Assembly: GCF_030944625.1 (NCBI RefSeq)
Contig: NZ_JAUSXY010000001.1
Span: 124,001 to 188,000 of the forward strand
Reading direction: 5' to 3'
DNA: 64,000 bases
Source of the DNA: Arthrobacter sp. SLBN-112
GTDB taxonomy: Bacteria > Actinomycetota > Actinomycetes > Actinomycetales > Micrococcaceae
The notes beneath the pieces were generated by a model, which had not been told where the DNA came from, searched no databases, and saw only the letters and a program-made list of their open reading frames with translations. A program made the translations under genes and the position numbers. Positions 60,287 through 64,000 of this stretch are shown in pieces (within the stretch, counting starts at the first letter, position 1; every line of letters begins with the position of its first letter).

Positions 60287-60371
60287 CGGAGAATGGGGGA
60301 TTTGAACCCCCGAGGGCGTTAACCCAACACGCGTTCCAGGCGTGCGCCATAGGCCGCTAGGCGAATTCTCC
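60287..60371 (-). tRNA. tRNA-Ser (anticodon GGA)
   Basis: The minus strand folds as a class II tRNA: acceptor GGAGAAT pairs with ATTCTCC, the anticodon loop CTGGAAC has anticodon GGA flanked by a CACGC/GCGTG stem, a long variable arm (GTTGGGTTAACGCCC) follows, and the T arm has GGGGGTTCAAATCCCCC. The discriminator base is G and CCA is not encoded. It reads UCC and UCU serine codons. Confidence 0.95.
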
Positions 60372-60758
60372 AACTGCTTCTGAATCAAAAGCAGGTACCA
60401 GATTACCTGAACTTTTCCGCATCGCCCAATTGGCCCGGGCAGGGGCTGTTTTCGAACGTGCCCGGCAGGACCCTCAGGGCCCGCCAGGCCCCGTCCCTGA
60501 CCCGGCAATGGACGCCCCCAACGCGCCCATTCCGTGTTGCTGCACCGTTGAGCTGCCGGGTCCGGTTCGTTCAGCCAGGCCACGCAGCTCACAATCTTGA
60601 GATTGCCCCAATCGGTGTATATACAAATGATCGTGGGTGGCCGGTGGATAAGCAATGGAATTCCATGACCTGACCGACGTTTTCCGCTCCGCGCCACTGC
60701 TGTCACAGTGGCGGATGGCCGATTCGAGTCGCGCCGTATGTTCAGGTAAAGTGTTTGA
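60372..60758. other. intergenic region with no supported gene
   Basis: This 387-base stretch lies between divergent tRNA-Ser and SRP RNA genes. I see no coding frame with family features. It holds two short palindromes, CAATCT-tg-AGATTG (60592-60605) and ATGGAATTCCAT (60655-60666), in a locally AT-rich part, and TAAAGT (60747-60752) about seven bases before the SRP RNA, which may be its -10 box. Confidence 0.6.
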
Positions 60759-60850
60759 CGGCCCCTCATGTGGCGTCATCCTGTTGAACTCCCCCAGGAC
60801 CGGAAGGTAGCAAGGGTAAATGGGCTCTGGCGGGTGCATGGGGGGTCTTT
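60759..60850 (+). ncRNA. ffs: signal recognition particle RNA (small bacterial type)
   Basis: The conserved SRP domain IV core is present: CTGTTGAACT, then CCCAGGACCGGAAGGTAGCAAGGGT, with the GGAAGG-type tetraloop and the AGCA internal loop bound by Ffh. The 5' end GGCCCCTCATG pairs with the 3' end CATGGGGGGTC, closing a single long hairpin of about 92 bases. Ends are estimated. The gene lies just upstream of dnaX, a common actinobacterial order. Confidence 0.93.
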
Positions 60851-60904
60851 ACTATTCCCCCACAGGGCGGCAGGATGTCAGCCCGGATTGGTAGGGTTTT
60901 CTCT

Positions 60905-63900
60905 GTGACAGTTACTACCGCCCTGTACCGCAGATACCGTCCCGACTCGTTCGCTGACGTTATCGGGCAGGAGCATGTCACCGAACCGTTGATGACGGCT
61001 TTGCGTAAGAACCGCGTCAACCACGCCTACCTTTTCTCCGGCCCCAGGGGCTGCGGCAAGACCACCTCCGCCCGTATCCTGGCGCGCTGCCTCAACTGCG
61101 CCGAGGGCCCCACCGACAACCCGTGCGGAACCTGCCCCAGCTGTGTGGAACTGGCCCGCGGCGGCTCGGGTTCCCTCGACGTCATCGAGATCGATGCCGC
61201 GAGCCATGGCGGCGTGGACGACGCCAGGGACCTCCGGGAGCGCGCCACCTACGCCCCGGTTCGGGACCGGTACAAGATCTTCATCATCGACGAAGCCCAC
61301 ATGGTCACCTCCGCTGGGTTCAACGCCCTCCTGAAGATCGTTGAGGAGCCGCCGGAACACATCAAGTTCATCTTCGCCACCACGGAGCCGGACAAGGTCA
61401 TCGGCACCATCCGCTCCCGGACGCACCACTACCCGTTCCGGCTGGTGCCGCCCGAGCCACTGATGGCGTACCTTGAGCTCCTTTGCCGCCAGGAGAACGT
61501 TCCTGTGGCTCCCGGCGTCCTGTCACTGGTCATCCGCGCCGGCGGCGGATCTGTCCGTGACTCCCTGTCCGTCCTGGATCAACTCATGGCAGGGGCCGGG
61601 CCCAACGGGCTGGACTATGAACTCGCCGTCGCACTGCTCGGCTACACCCACGCCTCGCTGCTGGACGACGTCGTGGAGGCCGTAGCCGCCTCTGACGCCG
61701 CAACGGTCTTCCGTGCCGTGGACCGCGTGATCCAGACAGGCCATGATCCGCGGCGGTTCGTGGAAGACCTGCTGGAGCGTTTCCGCGACCTCATCATTGT
61801 CCAGGCCATGCCGGAAAGCGCCCATGCCATCCTGCGCGGCATGCCGGCGGACCAGATCGCCCGGCTGCAGAACCAGGCGCACAACCTGGGTGCCGCGGAG
61901 CTCTCGCGGGCAGCAGACGTCACCAACACGGCCCTGACCGAGATGACGGGAGCCACGTCGCCGCGGCTGCATCTTGAGCTGCTGTGCGCCCGGATCCTCC
62001 TGCCCAGCTCCGAGCAGAACGAACGCGGCATGGCAGCACGGATCGACAGGGTGGAGCGGCGCCTCAACTATGCCGGGAACGACGTCGGTGCTGCCGCCCC
62101 GGCCACGCCGGCAGCGGCAGCACCGCCGGCGCCGTCAGCACCGGCGGCTCCAGTCCCCGCACCTGCGCCTTCAGTCCCTGCACAGGTGCCCAGCGGCGCG
62201 GCTTCCGGTCCCGCCTCACCCAGCCCGCGGCCTGCCCAGGAAGCGGTAGCGCCCGAGCCCCGGCCTGGCCGGGACACGCCGGACCAGTCAACGAGCGCTA
62301 CGGCGGCCGCGCCGGCCGCCCGCCCGCAGGAACCCGAACAGGCCACTCCAGCTCATGCCGGGCCTGCCGCACCCACGGTGGCGGCCCCTTCCCCAGGACC
62401 GTCCTCCTCCGCAGGACCGGAATCCGGGAACAGCCAGGGCGCCCCGCCCGCTCCGGATTCCCGCATGTCCTTCACTCCCCCACGGGTAAGCACCAACGAC
62501 TGGCCTGTGGAGGAACCCGGGCGCGGTAAAGCGCCTCAGACGCCCACCGCGGCAGCGGCCCCCCACGCAACGCCGACGACGCCCCAAGAAGAACCGGCAC
62601 GGTCCGCCCCGGCAGCTCCTCCGGCGATGGGCGACGTTGAAGTCCTTCGCAGGGCCTGGCCTGATGTCCTGCAGACCCTGTCGAAGATCAAGCGCAGCAC
62701 CTGGGCCTTGGTAGAGCCCAACGCCCAGGTCAGTGCCTTCGACGGCAGTATCCTGACCCTCTCCTTCACCACGTCGGGACTCGCCGGGGCCTTCGGCCGG
62801 GCGGACCATTCCGACAATCTGCGCCAGGCCATCCACAAGACGGTTGGCATCGACCTGCAGATCAACGCGGTTGCCGGCGGCGCCAGCCAGGCGAGCTCTG
62901 AGCCAAACCCAAAAGTGCCGGCCAGCCCGGTGGTTCCGGCCACTTCAGCTGACGTTGCCTGGGGACTTGCTCCCGCTCCCGCCGAATCACCTGCGGGCAC
63001 GGCAGCCAAGGCTGCCGCCGCTACGCCCGCACCTGCACAGGCTGCACCTGGAGCTGCACCGGCACCGGCACCTGTATCCGCTCCTCCCGAGGCCGCACTT
63101 GCGCCGGCACCTGTAACGGCTCATACACCTGCCTCCGTACCGGCCCAGGCCGCAACGGCTTCGGCACCTTCGCCCGCAGACGCCGCAGCCGCTCCCTCCG
63201 CCGATGACAAGCAGCGCAGGGAGGCCATCCGGCCGGCATCCGAAGGCGACGGAGCCCCGGGCAAGGCGTCCGGGCCCGAAGTTGCGCAGTCCTCCTTCCC
63301 TTCCTCGGGCGGGGACTACTCCTACTCCGACGACGATTGGGGCCCGCCGCGGGACGAGGATGCTCCGCCGCTGGATGAAGAACCCCCCGTGGACTGGGAA
63401 CCTTCGGCACGTGCGGGCAGCCCCGCCGCACCGCCGGCCACCTCTGCCGGCAGGGGCCTGCCCGCCAGCAGCATCCGCACGGAAGCCGCGCGGAACGAGG
63501 GGCCCGCCACAGCCCCGGCCGGCGCCGCCGGAAACGGAGAGGCCCCACCTGCCGGCGCCGCCGGACACGGAGGGGCCCTACCTGCCGGCGCCGCGCACGA
63601 TCCTTGGGCCCGGGCCGTGGAGCAGGCCCCCGGCGTCTGGGTGGTCGGAGACAAGAGCAACGTTGGTGCACCGCCCGTCGGTGCTTCCGCGGACGAATCG
63701 CCGGCTTCCCCGGCCCCGGCTCCGCGTTACGAACCGGCGACCGTCCAAGTGCCGCCTACCATCCCGGCCTCTGCGACAAGGACACCGGACGAGGCGGACT
63801 GGGGTGTGGGAACGGTTACCCACAGCAGCCGTGAGGACTCTGTCCGGGTAACGTACCAGCCGGCACCGGCCCAGCCCGCACCGGAGCCCGAACTCGCCAT

Positions 63901-64000
63901 GGCATCAGCCGGGCCCGCTACGGCTGCCCCGTCCCGGCCACAGGCTCCCGCGGCCGCACCGTCAGCCGGAAGGCCTGAAACGCGGCAGAGCCTCTACCAG
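60905..64000 (+). CDS. dnaX: DNA polymerase III subunit gamma/tau, 3' end missing
   Basis: Clamp-loader ATPase; the frame is open from the GTG at 60905 to the window edge, 1,032 codons without a stop. Residues 1-360 are the conserved AAA+ part: ALYRRYRPDSFADVIGQEHV, Walker A GPRGCGKT at 46-53, a Cys4-type zinc module (CLNCAEGPTDNPCGTCPSC), IIDEAHMVTSAGFNALLKIVEEPP and a sensor region RSRTHHYPF. From about 390 the sequence is Ala/Pro-rich, interrupted by a folded island near 575-655 (VEVLRRAWPDVLQTLSKIKRSTWALVEPNAQVSAF), the tau domain III/V-like part, then another long Ala/Pro/acidic stretch. The tail is longer than usual. recR normally follows outside the window. Confidence 0.95.
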   Translation, partial: MTVTTALYRRYRPDSFADVIGQEHVTEPLMTALRKNRVNHAYLFSGPRGCGKTTSARILARCLNCAEGPTDNPCGTCPSCVELARGGSGSLDVIEIDAASHGGVDDARDLRERATYAPVRDRYKIFIIDEAHMVTSAGFNALLKIVEEPPEHIKFIFATTEPDKVIGTIRSRTHHYPFRLVPPEPLMAYLELLCRQENVPVAPGVLSLVIRAGGGSVRDSLSVLDQLMAGAGPNGLDYELAVALLGYTHASLLDDVVEAVAASDAATVFRAVDRVIQTGHDPRRFVEDLLERFRDLIIVQAMPESAHAILRGMPADQIARLQNQAHNLGAAELSRAADVTNTALTEMTGATSPRLHLELLCARILLPSSEQNERGMAARIDRVERRLNYAGNDVGAAAPATPAAAAPPAPSAPAAPVPAPAPSVPAQVPSGAASGPASPSPRPAQEAVAPEPRPGRDTPDQSTSATAAAPAARPQEPEQATPAHAGPAAPTVAAPSPGPSSSAGPESGNSQGAPPAPDSRMSFTPPRVSTNDWPVEEPGRGKAPQTPTAAAAPHATPTTPQEEPARSAPAAPPAMGDVEVLRRAWPDVLQTLSKIKRSTWALVEPNAQVSAFDGSILTLSFTTSGLAGAFGRADHSDNLRQAIHKTVGIDLQINAVAGGASQASSEPNPKVPASPVVPATSADVAWGLAPAPAESPAGTAAKAAAATPAPAQAAPGAAPAPAPVSAPPEAALAPAPVTAHTPASVPAQAATASAPSPADAAAAPSADDKQRREAIRPASEGDGAPGKASGPEVAQSSFPSSGGDYSYSDDDWGPPRDEDAPPLDEEPPVDWEPSARAGSPAAPPATSAGRGLPASSIRTEAARNEGPATAPAGAAGNGEAPPAGAAGHGGALPAGAAHDPWARAVEQAPGVWVVGDKSNVGAPPVGASADESPASPAPAPRYEPATVQVPPTIPASATRTPDEADWGVGTVTHSSREDSVRVTYQPAPAQPAPEPELAMASAGPATAAPSRPQAPAAAPSAGRPETRQSLYQ

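Noticed and set aside
60474..60839. 121-codon minus-strand frame in the tRNA/SRP RNA gap
   Set aside because: It covers the SRP RNA gene on the opposite strand and has atypical composition; no support for a protein.
60905..64000. Programmed frameshift in dnaX making a short gamma form
   Set aside because: I see no A-rich slippery run of the E. coli type after the ATPase part; the frame simply continues to the window edge.

Overview
The window is chromosomal DNA from a high-GC Gram-positive, most likely an Arthrobacter/Pseudarthrobacter-type member of the Micrococcaceae. This rests on very GC-rich third codon positions, many GTG starts, actinobacterial gene pairs (lhr with a Nei2-type glycosylase, MocR with a YczE membrane protein, tRNA-Ser with SRP RNA and dnaX) and families such as DUF1684, DUF4232 and LytR_C. 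I see no transposase, integrase, phage gene, CRISPR array or replication origin.

Layout. 1-9 kb: an SDR oxidoreductase, small unknown proteins, a DUF4232 lipoprotein, then the 1,690-residue helicase Lhr overlapping a Nei/Fpg DNA glycosylase. 9-18 kb: divergent YczE/MocR pair, an autoregulated-looking HTH/SRPBCC operon, RNA pseudouridine synthase, macrodomain protein, DedA protein, PEP carboxylase. 18-24 kb: acyl-CoA dehydrogenase with an SDR behind a TetR-like palindrome, then GH76 and GH32 glycosidases. 24-31 kb: YdeI-like, VOC, DUF4916/Nudix, unknown, SRPBCC, tRNA-guanine transglycosylase, dienelactone hydrolase, pyridoxine/HMP kinase. 31-39 kb: PoxB, a TetR regulator with duplicated operator, an MHS-family transporter divergent from a response regulator, a sensor kinase and a TAXI-type solute-binding lipoprotein. 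39-44 kb: glyoxylate bypass (aceA, aceB) with a divergent XRE/ImmA-type fatty-acyl regulator. 44-53 kb: CynX-type MFS, 2-hydroxyacid dehydrogenase, GNAT, glycogen-debranching-like enzyme with a GT4 glycosyltransferase, FrnE-type thiol oxidoreductase, TetR, LytR_C protein. 53-64 kb: HAD phosphatase and Stealth phosphotransferase, CpdA-type phosphodiesterase, glutathione peroxidase, M23 peptidase, MpaB/DUF2236 protein, tRNA-Ser(GGA), SRP RNA, and dnaX running off the right edge.

Carbon metabolism links several blocks. PEP carboxylase, isocitrate lyase, malate synthase, PoxB and an organic-acid transporter under two-component control are what a soil bacterium growing on acetate and organic acids needs, while GH76, GH32 and the debranching enzyme point to polysaccharide use or turnover.

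The most notable observations are: (1) three mirrored repeat arrays with an exact geometry, 12-base units every 32 bases, inverted about a 37-bp central palindrome, each just downstream of a gene; (2) three genes (fatty-acyl regulator, M23 peptidase, MpaB protein) each broken by what looks like one added base, which may be real decay or consensus error; (3) a TAXI binding lipoprotein encoded with a kinase/regulator pair and no TRAP permease; (4) a short dispersed element that supplies in-frame VEPVET peptides in Lhr and the stop codon of an acyl-CoA dehydrogenase; (5) several well-formed candidate operators.
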